Notes under the pieces: generated by a model
What the model saw: the letters and a program-made list of their open reading frames with translations, nothing else
What the model was told of the DNA's origin: nothing
Database searches by the model: none
Made by a program: the position numbers and the translations under genes
NCBI RefSeq assembly: GCF_036345175.1
Contig: NZ_CP107780.1
Coordinates: forward strand, 8,184,001-8,248,000
Direction of reading: 5' to 3'
From: Streptomyces sp. NBC_00576
GTDB lineage: Bacteria; Actinomycetota; Actinomycetes; Streptomycetales; Streptomycetaceae
Length of the DNA: 64,000 nt
In this document: one piece after another, positions 17,952 through 25,158 of the stretch
Layout: each line of letters begins with the position of its first letter
How positions within the stretch are numbered: position 1 is the stretch's first letter

Positions 17952-19217
17952 ATGTCCCGGCCCACGCCGACCTCCTTGTCCGCCCGCAGGACCACACCCC
18001 TGGCCCTGCTCGCCCTCGCCGTGGGTGCTTTCGGTATCGGCACGACCGAGTTCGTGATGATGGGCCTGCTGCCCGACGTCGCCGACGACCTGGGCGTCTC
18101 GATCCCGTCCGCCGGGCACCTGGTCTCGGCGTACGCGCTGGGTGTCGTCATCGGCGCCCCGCTGCTCGCGGCGGTCACGGCCCGGATGTCGCGCCGGAAG
18201 GTGCTGATCGGGTTGATGGGCCTGTTCGTGGTCGGCAACGCGTTGTCGGCGTTCGCACCTGACTACGACTACCTGCTCGCCGCCCGCTTCCTGAGTGGGC
18301 TGCCGCACGGCGCCTTCTTCGGCGTCGGTGCGGTGGTGGCCACGACCATGGCCGCCCCGGAGCGCAAGGCACGCTCGGTGTCGTTGATGTTCCTGGGCCT
18401 GACGGTCGCGAACGTGCTCGGCGTCCCCGTGGCGACGGCGATGGGGCAGCAGCTGGGCTGGCGGGCGACCTTCCTCGGCGTGAGTGTGATCGGCGTGGCG
18501 GCGATAGCGGCTCTGGCGCTGCTGATCCCGCACGACCGGGCGGCAGCACCGCGGGCAGGCCTGCGCGGCGAACTGGCCGCCCTGCGCTCGGTACCGGTCT
18601 GGCTGGCCCTCGGTACGACGGTGGCGGGCTTCGGCGCCCTCTTCTCGGCGTACAGCTACATCACCCCGATGCTCACGGACTCCGCCGGCTACGCCGACTC
18701 CAGCGTGACCCTGCTGCTGGCCCTGTTCGGGGTCGGCGCGACGATCGGCAACCTGCTGGGCGGCCGTCTCGCGGACCACGCGATGCGGGGCACCCTGTTC
18801 GGCGGCCTGGTGTCGCTGATCGTGGTCCTGGGCGCGTTCCCGCTGCTGATGAGTACGCCGTGGAGCGCGGCCCTGGCGGTCGTGCTGCTCGGCGTGGCGG
18901 CGTTCGTCACGGGCTCGCCGCTCAACCTGATGGTGATGGAGAGGGCGTCGACGGCCCCGTCCCTGGCGTCCTCGGCGAACCAGGCGGCCTTCAACCTGGC
19001 GAACGCCGGGGGAGCGTGGATCGGGGGCCTCGCCTTGACGGCGGGCTTCGGCGTGACGTCTCCGGCGACGGTGGGGGCCGGGTTGGCCCTGCTGGGCCTG
19101 GGTGTCGCGGGGGTCGCGTACGTGGTGGACCGGCGCGGGGTGACTCCGTCGGTGGGGCGGGAGCGGTTGGTGGCGTCGTATGTGCCTTCGCGGGCGGCCG
19201 ATCGGGTGCACCACTGA
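17952..19217 (+). CDS. MFS exporter of the DHA1/AraJ group
   Basis: A 421-aa, 12-helix transporter. The GIGTTEFVMMGLLPDVA segment in helix 1 is diagnostic of the AraJ/CmlA-like DHA1 subgroup, which exports sugars, arabinose derivatives, chloramphenicol and similar compounds. The loop 2-3 motif is degenerate (ARMSRRKVLIG), and motif C appears as GVPVATAMGQ. The C-terminal tail is hydrophilic. ATG at 17952 follows CGAAAGG at about 17934-17940. It has no flanking regulator; a 27-bp dyad upstream is the only regulatory hint. Confidence 0.9.
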   Translation: MSRPTPTSLSARRTTPLALLALAVGAFGIGTTEFVMMGLLPDVADDLGVSIPSAGHLVSAYALGVVIGAPLLAAVTARMSRRKVLIGLMGLFVVGNALSAFAPDYDYLLAARFLSGLPHGAFFGVGAVVATTMAAPERKARSVSLMFLGLTVANVLGVPVATAMGQQLGWRATFLGVSVIGVAAIAALALLIPHDRAAAPRAGLRGELAALRSVPVWLALGTTVAGFGALFSAYSYITPMLTDSAGYADSSVTLLLALFGVGATIGNLLGGRLADHAMRGTLFGGLVSLIVVLGAFPLLMSTPWSAALAVVLLGVAAFVTGSPLNLMVMERASTAPSLASSANQAAFNLANAGGAWIGGLALTAGFGVTSPATVGAGLALLGLGVAGVAYVVDRRGVTPSVGRERLVASYVPSRAADRVHH

Positions 19218-19417
19218 GGGGTGTTCTCCCACCCACTGGCCCGTTGCCAGTCCGTTTTCAGGGCGCCCTCGAACTACCCGCGTATAGACGCCATCTCGAT
19301 GGGTGACTGGTGGCGTGGATATTCGCTGGCAGACGTGCTGTGACGGCGGTTGAATGTCAGGTCGCACCGCATGAAGAGCAGTTATGGCAGCGGTCAGGAG
19401 AGAGGGGCCGGGCGACG

Positions 19418-20278
19418 ATGCAGGCGTCAGAGGGTTCGCGTGCGGTGTCCGCGGCCATGTCGATCGCTTCATCACTTGGCCTGACAGCCGACGACGCGAT
19501 CGTTCTCCATGACTCGAACAAGCTCACTCTGCGTCTGCTGCCTTGCGACACCCTGGCCCGGGTGGCACCCGTAGCCGATCAGGTCGCCCAGTTCGAGATC
19601 GAGCTCGCTCAGCGGCTCGCCGAAGCCGGGTGCCCTGTGGCCGCTCTCGAGCCTCGAGTGGAGCCACGCGTCTATGAGCGGGATGGCTTCGTGGTCACGT
19701 TGTGGACCTACTACGAACCCGTGACAGATCAAGCGGTCTCACCGGCCGACTACGCCAACGCGCTCAAGCAGCTCCATGCCGGCATGCGCACGCTCGATGT
19801 CCCGGCCCTGACCCCGCACTTCACGGATCGGGTCGAGCAGGCTCAGCAACTCGTGGCGAACCGCGACCGCACTCCGGCGCTCGCCGACGCGGACCGGGAA
19901 CTACTCGGCGGCACGTTGCGAAAACTGAGACGACTGATCGGCGAGCGCGGCGGCGCCGACCAGTTGCTGCACGGCGAGCCGCATCCGGGCAACGTGCTGA
20001 CGACGAAGAACGGGCTGCTGTTCATAGACCTTGAGACGTGTTGCCGTGGGCCCGTCGAATTCGACCTCGCCCATGCGCCGGAAGAAGTCGGCGATCACTA
20101 TCCGGGTGTCGATCAGGACCTGCTGCGCGAGTGCCGGATCCTCGTGCTGGCGATGATCACGACGTGGCGCTGGGATCGAGGCGACCAATTCCCGGACGGG
20201 CGCCGGCTGGGCGCAGAGTGGCTCAGCCAGATCCGAGCAGCTCTTGATCGAAACGGCGGCCTGGATACCCGTGGCTGA
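19418..20278 (+). CDS. Aminoglycoside phosphotransferase-family kinase
   Basis: A 286-aa protein of the APH/choline-kinase fold. The catalytic loop LLHGEPHPGNVL (184-194) carries Glu187 where classical antibiotic kinases have Asp (HGDxHxxN); this D-to-E form is seen in many uncharacterised actinobacterial members. FIDLETCCRGPVEFDLA supplies the metal Asp204. The N-terminal lobe has DSNKLTLRLLP as a beta-sheet equivalent, with no clear glycine loop. Resistance to an antibiotic is possible but not shown; small-molecule or metabolite kinase is equally likely. ATG at 19418 follows GGAGAGAGGGG. Codon use is less GC-biased than in the flanking core genes, and it opens the accessory stretch. Confidence 0.85.
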   Translation: MQASEGSRAVSAAMSIASSLGLTADDAIVLHDSNKLTLRLLPCDTLARVAPVADQVAQFEIELAQRLAEAGCPVAALEPRVEPRVYERDGFVVTLWTYYEPVTDQAVSPADYANALKQLHAGMRTLDVPALTPHFTDRVEQAQQLVANRDRTPALADADRELLGGTLRKLRRLIGERGGADQLLHGEPHPGNVLTTKNGLLFIDLETCCRGPVEFDLAHAPEEVGDHYPGVDQDLLRECRILVLAMITTWRWDRGDQFPDGRRLGAEWLSQIRAALDRNGGLDTRG

Positions 20279-20934
20279 TCGCGGACGAGATCCAGTCGCC
20301 CCGGACTCCATCGAGGCACGGCGAACGTTGCCGGTCACGGCATGTGCCGCTGCGGTCCGCGACGCGCCGATCGTGGTCCATTCCCGATCGGCGCGTTCAG
20401 CGAACACCGGCGGCGTGACCAACAGGCAGCCTGATCCGCCGCGACATCATCCGGCGGAACAAGTGCGCACCGCCGACAGGCAGTTACGTCAGATCGTCAA
20501 CGGGACGAACGTCGCCTGACGCGGCACTCGCTCCGCTGAGACATCGCTGATAGCCCCGGCCTTCGCTTGACGCAGCATCACATACATAGCCAGAAACCGA
20601 AGTTGTTGAAGGTGTCCGGCATTCTGCGCTTGGCCGCTTCCAGTCCGGAGTAGGTCTCGCGCACTGTGGGGTGGTACAGGGTCTGCTGCGGGGCGGCGGG
20701 GGATCGGCCGGCACCGAGATGGAGGGGGCGCCGTTCCCGACTGCGGGCCCGTAGTGGCGTGCGCGGGGAGCTCCCATCCCGTCCACCGCTGACCCAGGCA
20801 GAGCCGAGCAGACGCGGCCCATGGCGTCCAGGTCGTTCGTGCAGTGGCGCGCTCCACCTGGACGCCATGAACCACGCCCGCTCCACAGTGTGTGGGTCGA
20901 CGGCGGACGGGATGGGAGCTGGGGAGGTTGGTGG
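20279..20934. other. Gene-free accessory DNA with nested inverted repeat
   Basis: No frame in these 656 bp has a believable coding pattern: the open frames lack GC3 bias and ribosome binding sites. The right part contains the nested palindrome described separately (20769-20920). The left part (20280-20580) may hold decayed coding sequence after the APH gene. The region lies inside the lower-GC accessory stretch. Confidence 0.55.
20769..20920. repeat. Nested inverted repeats (28-bp outer, 14-bp inner)
   Basis: The outer arms 20769-20796 and 20893-20920 pair over 28 positions with two mismatches and one G-T pair; their outermost 16 bp (AGCTCCCATCCCGTCC) are perfect. Inside, CATGGCGTCCAGGT (20820-20833) and ACCTGGACGCCATG (20856-20869) form a second perfect 14-bp dyad. 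The whole can fold into one two-tier hairpin of about 150 nt. It begins 15 bp beyond the stop of the 20935-21348 gene, so it could end that transcript, or be a degenerate mobile element or recombination site. Confidence 0.8.
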
Positions 20935-21348
20935 TCAGGCAGTTGTGGAGGTGCTGCTCGGCTGTTCCGCGGGGATGACCACGACCTGATCCGTATCCTC
21001 GTAGATGACTTTGCCAGGGTTCGAAGACTCCAGTCGACGGCATTCGACACCGTGCGAGGCTAGAAGCTCTAGATATCCGTCCACACGCTTGATGAGATGT
21101 TGGGCAGATGGTTTGAACCAGGCCACAGCACCTGGATGCACCTGCGGGTCGTAGATCTCAGGATCGACGCTGGTGGGGTTGGTGTAATTGGTGTCGTACC
21201 AGTCGTTGTTGCTCCGCCAGAACCGATACTGATGGTCAGTCAATTTGCCCTGCGCCGCCAACTCATTGGCCAGCACGAAGATCCCAGGGAAGTGCCCCCG
21301 TGGATGCCTCACTGTTCCCTCGAACCGGACGTACTTCACCTGTTCCAT
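20935..21348 (-). CDS. Hypothetical protein in the accessory stretch
   Basis: 137 aa, hydrophilic, no membrane segment, not assigned to a family. It begins MEQVKYVRFEGTVRHPRGH, has an aromatic cluster (QYRFWRSNNDWYDTNYTNP) and ends in a Ser/Thr tail (EQPSSTSTTA). The pattern of a short beta strand, a helical ELAAQGKLTDHQ segment and GYLELLASHGVECRRLES suggests a compact alpha/beta domain. ATG at 21348 is favoured, with AAGGG about seven bases upstream. Mixed codon use with A/T third positions sets it apart from the core genes and suggests acquisition. Function unknown. Confidence 0.7.
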   Translation of the reverse strand: MEQVKYVRFEGTVRHPRGHFPGIFVLANELAAQGKLTDHQYRFWRSNNDWYDTNYTNPTSVDPEIYDPQVHPGAVAWFKPSAQHLIKRVDGYLELLASHGVECRRLESSNPGKVIYEDTDQVVVIPAEQPSSTSTTA

Positions 21349-21624
21349 AAGTGCACCCTTCACGCTGCTTGTTACGCGAGGCGGATCTTAGGGGTATTGC
21401 CCTGTTCGCCTGCCGACGCGACGGTCGGTTCTGTCAAGAGGGCACCCAGTGTCTGACATCAACGGCTGACACCAACAAGCGCGAACTTCGGCGGTCAGCG
21501 CTGGACCTCAGCGGATCATCGGCCGAGGACTCCAGGCGGTCGCCCGACGTCGCCGTCTCCTCATGTCGACCTGATAAGGATGGGGCCAGAGGTTCAAGTA
21601 CACGATCACCGGGGGATGCGGCGC

Positions 21625-21987
21625 ATGACGGAGTACACGTGGCCGACGGGTGTAGGTGATCCAACACCAGAGGGCATACGACGCGCATGGCCGGCAACTG
21701 TGGCCGCGCTGCCAGTCGGCGCCGCCGTGACTGGCAAGGTCATCGGCCGCCAGCCCTTCGGCGTGTTCGTGCAGATCCACGGAGTGCCGGACGCGGTGGG
21801 ACTGGCAGAGGTCTTTGCCGCACCGCATGGAACCGTCCCGCCCCCAGTGGGGTTCGCGATCAGCGGAAACGTGGTCTCACACGCTGATCACAACTACCAA
21901 GTCAGACTCAGACTCAAAGACTGGGGAGACGAGCGCGTGCCAGTACCACTGTGGCCCAACAACGCCTTGCCGACCGCGAGGCCCTGA
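21625..21987 (+). CDS. S1-domain-like small protein
   Basis: A 120-aa protein with a single OB-fold S1-like domain: AALPVGAAVTGKVIGRQPFGVFVQIHG is the usual strand 1-3 pattern of S1 RNA-binding domains, and GFAISGNVVSHADHNYQVRLRLKD supplies the later strands. It probably binds RNA or acts as an accessory nucleic-acid protein, although many one-domain members are uncharacterised. ATG at 21625 is chosen with GGGGG at 21611-21615; an ATG at 21616 is an alternative. Its 3' end overlaps the start of the next, frameshifted gene by 37 bases, which suggests the two were once translated together. Confidence 0.7.
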   Translation: MTEYTWPTGVGDPTPEGIRRAWPATVAALPVGAAVTGKVIGRQPFGVFVQIHGVPDAVGLAEVFAAPHGTVPPPVGFAISGNVVSHADHNYQVRLRLKDWGDERVPVPLWPNNALPTARP

Positions 21988-22192
21988 GCGGCTTTCTGAG
22001 GCGTCTGCGGCAGGACTTCGAAGTAAGGGCGACCAGTGGGAGAACCGGACGCTGGACAGCTTCTTGGAGGCTCTGGAAGCGTGGGTGGGCGACGCCCCGG
22101 GGTGGTACGCGAACCACGGCCAAGAGCTACCGGCCGACGGTGACTGGACGTTCATGGCTCGGGCCCTGAGTGCAGCGCGGTTCTACGAGTGA
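21951..22192 (+). pseudogene. DUF7660-like gene broken by a frameshift
   Basis: Two adjoining frames together match a small family I associate with DUF7660. The first, from a GTG at 21951, reads AQQRLADREALSGFLRRLRQDFE; the second, in the -1 frame and ending at 22192, reads SKGDQWENRTLDSFLEAL, then the WVGDAPGWY segment and GDWTFMARALSAARFYE. The switch lies at about 22020-22028 and needs one extra base to restore a single frame. Both halves carry family features (N-terminal ADREAL helix; GDWTFxARAL motif), so this is either a recent single-base deletion or a sequencing error. The intact protein would be about 80 aa. Function of the family is unknown. Confidence 0.7.
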
Positions 22193-22389
22193 CGACGTGC
22201 CCCCTGCGTGCCCGATGAGGAAGCGGCCAACGGGGAACAGCGGGGAGTCTCGGCGAACAGTCCGAGAACCCACAGGTCAGCGTCTCGCCAGGGTCAGGCC
22301 GGGTCCGCATAGGCGATCTTCCAAACTGGTGCTCCAGGGCTGAACTGCCGTGTTGACTGCGCCATTCCACCACCGATGTACTTGCACGC

Positions 22390-22932
22390 ATGTCAGGGAC
22401 GGATGATGGTCAGTCGTTGGAAGCTCACCCCGCTGTCTCCCGGCCTGTAGCCGCGGCGCAGGATTACGTGGAGGGCAGGCTGTCTCAATACCAGAAGTGG
22501 TACGACAGGAAGGCTGTCAAGACGAAGGCCATGCATCTCCGGATGAGGACGGTATCCGTTGTCGGGGGAGCTTTGGTCCCTGTGTTAGTCAACCTCGACG
22601 TTTCATTCGCGAAACTCACCGCCACGGTGCTGAGCTTGATCGTCGTCGGTTCCGTTTCTTTGGAGAGCGTGTACCGCTACCGCGAACAGTGGAAGAACTA
22701 CAGGTCCACGGAGCAGCTCCTGGGACATGAGCGGATTTACTTCAAAACCAAGGTTGGCCCCTACTCGGATCTCTCGGAGAGCGAAGCATTCACGACCTTG
22801 GTCGCTCGTGTGGAGAGCGCGATTGCCTACGAGAACTCTGCGACCCTCAACGTGATGACCCTGGGCGGCCAGGTAAGCGCTGATGTGCAAACGCCGCCTG
22901 GCATCCCAGGCGCCAGTCGAGGGCTGCGGTAG
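22390..22932 (+). CDS. DUF4231 (SLATT-like) membrane protein with a TTA codon
   Basis: A 180-aa protein. A helical, charged N-terminus containing YVEGRLSQYQKWYDRKAVK leads to two adjacent transmembrane segments (about 54-69 and 75-90), then a long helix (YRYREQWKNYRSTEQLLGHE) and FTTLVARVESAIAYEN. This arrangement matches DUF4231, part of the SLATT group, which computational work links to nucleotide-signal conflict systems as possible membrane effectors. Here it stands alone with no nucleotidyltransferase nearby. Leucine 66 (22585-22587), at the first membrane segment, is TTA, so expression may be bldA-dependent. ATG at 22390 has no strong ribosome binding site. Confidence 0.8.
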   Translation: MSGTDDGQSLEAHPAVSRPVAAAQDYVEGRLSQYQKWYDRKAVKTKAMHLRMRTVSVVGGALVPVLVNLDVSFAKLTATVLSLIVVGSVSLESVYRYREQWKNYRSTEQLLGHERIYFKTKVGPYSDLSESEAFTTLVARVESAIAYENSATLNVMTLGGQVSADVQTPPGIPGASRGLR

Positions 22933-23139
22933 ACGAGGAGTGGCGTCCGCCGCCCACCTGTTGTACAGCAGCGAAGTACAGCAACCACCGCGACCGCAGC
23001 CGGTCATTGCTGACCACACCCACACGGCCGACCAGACGTGCAGACCTTTAGGATGGTCTCGGAGGAGTGGACAGCGAGGGGCTTTCCGGCGGAGGCAGGA
23101 GCGGTGCAGGCGTGACCGCCGCTCCGGGCAGGCGGAAGA

Positions 23140-23182
23140 CCGATGGCCTGCCGGAGGTGCGGGCCGTCCGGCAGGCCATCGG
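23140..23182 (-). terminator. Terminator downstream of the arabinofuranosidase gene
   Basis: A perfect 16-bp stem (CCGATGGCCTGCCGGA at 23140-23155 with TCCGGCAGGCCATCGG at 23167-23182) encloses an 11-base loop, 18 bp past the stop codon at 23201. It is strong enough to act on both strands, also shielding the gene from the upstream accessory genes. Confidence 0.8.
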
Positions 23183-23200
23183 GGTCGTGCTGACTGCCGC

Positions 23201-24700
23201 CTAGGGGGCGATGTCCCACTGCTGGCAGGTGTTGTCGAGCTGCTGCCACTGCCGGACCAGGGTGCCGTTGGCCGTTGCGCAGTTCGTGACGTCCAGCGTC
23301 ATACCGGTGTTGACGTTGCTGATGGTGTAGTGGCTGCCGACGCGTGTGACGTCCCACTGCTGGCAGCGGTTGCCGAGCGAGGCCCACAGCTGGACGGCCG
23401 TGCCGTTGGACTGCTTGCAGTCCTTGTCGTCCAGGACTTTGCCGCTGTTGACGTTGCTGATGGTGTAGTGGCCGTTGCCCGCGCCGGCGAACTTCCACTG
23501 CTGGCAGGTGTTGCCGAGCGAGGCCCAGAGGTCGACGGTGGTCCCGTTGGCAGTACCGCAGTTCACCGCGTCCAGGACCTTGCCCGAGTTGGTGTTGGTC
23601 AGCCGGTAGGCGGTGCCGGCGACGGGGAAGGTGGCGGCCGGGGTGCTGTAGCCGACGGAGGTGATGTTGGCCTGTACGGCGTTGTCGGCGGCGTCGGTCG
23701 GATAGCCGGCGGTCATGACGCCCTCGAAGAAGGAGCCGTCGGAGCCGTTGCTGTTGTCACCGCCGGTGCCGAGGACGATGGCGCCCTCCTTCTGCATCGG
23801 GGTGTATCCGCCCAGGTTGGGCAGGGCTCCGTCGTACCAGGTGGTCAATGACCCTGATTGCGCGTTGCCGCCCTTGATGGCATAGGTCGTTGTGCCGTTG
23901 TTCTTGAGCAGGGCCGTGACGAACTCACTGCTGTTGCCGGTGTTGCTCGGGTGGGACCCGTTCGCTCCGAAGAAGAGCCCGTTCTCCAGGTCGGCCTCGA
24001 CCCAGGGGCCCGATCCGGCGCCGGAACACGAGAACCAGCACTCCGTACCGAAGTTGAGCGCGTCCATGTGGCCGTTGCCGGTGTCGTTGCCGGACGTCTC
24101 GGCGTTGCCGTAGTCGAAGCAGCACCGGTTGTTCACGTGGTGGCCGCTGGTCACCATGTAGGTGCCCTCGGGGGCGCTACCGGTGGCGACGCCCGTCGTC
24201 GTGTTGTCGCGGTAGCCGACGCCGGCCGACACGAAGACGCCGTAGGCCGCGTGTCCGCCGACCGTCACCGGCAGCGCGTTGGCGATGGCGCCGACGTCCT
24301 GGCCGCCGTTGCCGCCGGGGCCCTCGATCGTGAGGTGGTTGTGCCGGGGGCTCTGGTCGTAGATCTCCGTGATGATGCACGTCGTGCCCGCACAGAAGGT
24401 GTCCTGCGCTGCGGCGTTGGCGTAGCCGCCCGCGGCGAGGGTGCCTATGTTGGTCGTCGCGGAGTCCGAGGCTCGCTTGACCTGGTAGAGGGAGCCGTTG
24501 TACGCGGAGTAGAGCGCGCGAGTGGTGCTGTGCGCGGCGACGCAGGGTGTGCCGGCCGCGGCGTAGATGTCGCAGGGGAGCGATGTGGCGGCCTGCGAGG
24601 GGCCGGCGGTGCCGACCAGGAGGCCGGCGACCACCGCGATGATCGCGCCGGCCGAGAGGAGTATTCCTCTCAGACGTTGGCGACCTGAAAGAGAAATCAT
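23201..24700 (-). CDS. Secreted GH54 alpha-L-arabinofuranosidase with ricin domain
   Basis: The enzyme should remove arabinose side chains from plant arabinoxylan or arabinan outside the cell. A Sec signal peptide (about 1-38, cut after QAA) precedes a GH54 catalytic domain (about 40-360) that keeps SLPCDIYAAAGTPCVAAHST, the likely nucleophile Glu220 (LNFGTECWF) and probable acid Asp315 (GTGGDNS). Instead of the fungal CBM42 it has a ricin-type beta-trefoil (about 370-499) with three QQW repeats (CQQWKF, CQQWDV, CQQWDI). Start ATG 24700 follows a GGAG. Two LacI-type boxes upstream suggest sugar control. Length 499 aa. Homologues are common in Streptomyces but no local regulator is present. 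Confidence 0.93.
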   Translation of the reverse strand: MISLSGRQRLRGILLSAGAIIAVVAGLLVGTAGPSQAATSLPCDIYAAAGTPCVAAHSTTRALYSAYNGSLYQVKRASDSATTNIGTLAAGGYANAAAQDTFCAGTTCIITEIYDQSPRHNHLTIEGPGGNGGQDVGAIANALPVTVGGHAAYGVFVSAGVGYRDNTTTGVATGSAPEGTYMVTSGHHVNNRCCFDYGNAETSGNDTGNGHMDALNFGTECWFSCSGAGSGPWVEADLENGLFFGANGSHPSNTGNSSEFVTALLKNNGTTTYAIKGGNAQSGSLTTWYDGALPNLGGYTPMQKEGAIVLGTGGDNSNGSDGSFFEGVMTAGYPTDAADNAVQANITSVGYSTPAATFPVAGTAYRLTNTNSGKVLDAVNCGTANGTTVDLWASLGNTCQQWKFAGAGNGHYTISNVNSGKVLDDKDCKQSNGTAVQLWASLGNRCQQWDVTRVGSHYTISNVNTGMTLDVTNCATANGTLVRQWQQLDNTCQQWDIAP

Positions 24701-24757
24701 CGTTGATCTCCGTTCCTGTGTGCATGTGCGGCGGGGCGAATTTCGTCGTGGACAGAA

Positions 24758-24773
24758 TGTGAGCGCTAACAAT
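24758..24773. promoter_or_regulatory. LacI-type operator, proximal box
   Basis: TGTGAGCGCTAACAAT is an imperfect palindrome around AGCGCT, the pattern used by LacI/GalR-family carbohydrate regulators. It is 58 bp upstream of the GH54 start codon. Confidence 0.7.
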
Positions 24774-24898
24774 TTTTACGCTCAAGGGAAGGGTGTTGTG
24801 CGGGACTTCGAACGACCGGGAAGAGTACCTGGAGGTCAGGTGGCCGCCAGTATGGCTTCGGGGTGAAGTTGCGTCAATATTTCCGGCGTGAGTCGAAT

Positions 24899-24912
24899 GC
24901 GAGCGCTAACAA
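24899..24912. promoter_or_regulatory. LacI-type operator, distal box
   Basis: GCGAGCGCTAACAA shares GAGCGCTAACAA with the proximal box, 140 bp away (about 13 helical turns), a spacing compatible with looping. No matching LacI gene lies near it; malR recognises a different sequence. Confidence 0.6.
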
Positions 24913-24977
24913 GTCGTCAAGTGTCGGCCAATAGGTCGTCAAGTTCTTGTGGAGAAATAGGGTGGGTAGGAATTCGG

Positions 24978-25040
24978 TCGAAATGCCGAACATTGCGTGA
25001 TCGAAATGCCGAACCGAATGAATTGCTCGAAATTCCGAAC
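24978..25040. repeat. Three direct repeats TCGAAATGCCGAAC
   Basis: Copies at 24978-24991 and 25001-25014 are identical and the third (25027-25040) differs by one base. Starts are 23 and 26 bp apart, near two turns of helix, so they may bind a regulator on one face. Function unknown. Confidence 0.7.
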
Positions 25041-25051
25041 CGGTAACAGCG

Positions 25052-25108
25052 GAAGGGGCGGGGCGGGTGTCGACGGCGGATCCCCGCCAACACCTGCCCC
25101 GCCCCTTC
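25052..25108 (-). terminator. Strong terminator downstream of nadE
   Basis: Arms 25052-25070 and 25090-25108 pair over 19 bp with one G-U (A/GGGGCGGGGC against GCCCCGCCCC core). Inside is a smaller GGCGG/CCGCC hairpin. It lies 51 bp past the nadE stop and separates it from the GH54 control region. Confidence 0.8.
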
Positions 25109-25158
25109 GCCGCAGCCCGCAGCCCGCAGCCCGCAGACCTCAGCCCGCAGCCCTCAAC
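25109..25158. repeat. GCAGCCC microsatellite before nadE end
   Basis: GCAGCCC is repeated four times, with variant units (GCAGACCTCAGCCC), between the terminator and the nadE stop codon. It appears to be a slippage expansion. Confidence 0.6.

Larger units (their letters stand above)
24701..25051. other. AT-richer control region of the GH54 gene
   Basis: The gene-free stretch is clearly lower in GC than its surroundings. It contains two LacI-type boxes (24758-24773 and 24899-24912) and three copies of TCGAAATGCCGAAC (24978-24991, 25001-25014, 25027-25040). No open frame here is credible. Confidence 0.65.

Noticed and set aside
16725..19475. 916-aa minus-strand frame over the nuclease and MFS genes
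   Set aside because: Spans two confident plus-strand genes and reads as Arg/Gln/His-rich noise.
20484..21050. 188-aa and 184-aa minus-strand frames over the nested palindrome
   Set aside because: No coding bias or ribosome binding site; they cross the inverted repeat and the end of a better-supported gene.
24978..25040. CRISPR array
   Set aside because: Only three 14-bp repeats with 9-12-bp gaps; too short in repeat and spacer and no cas genes.
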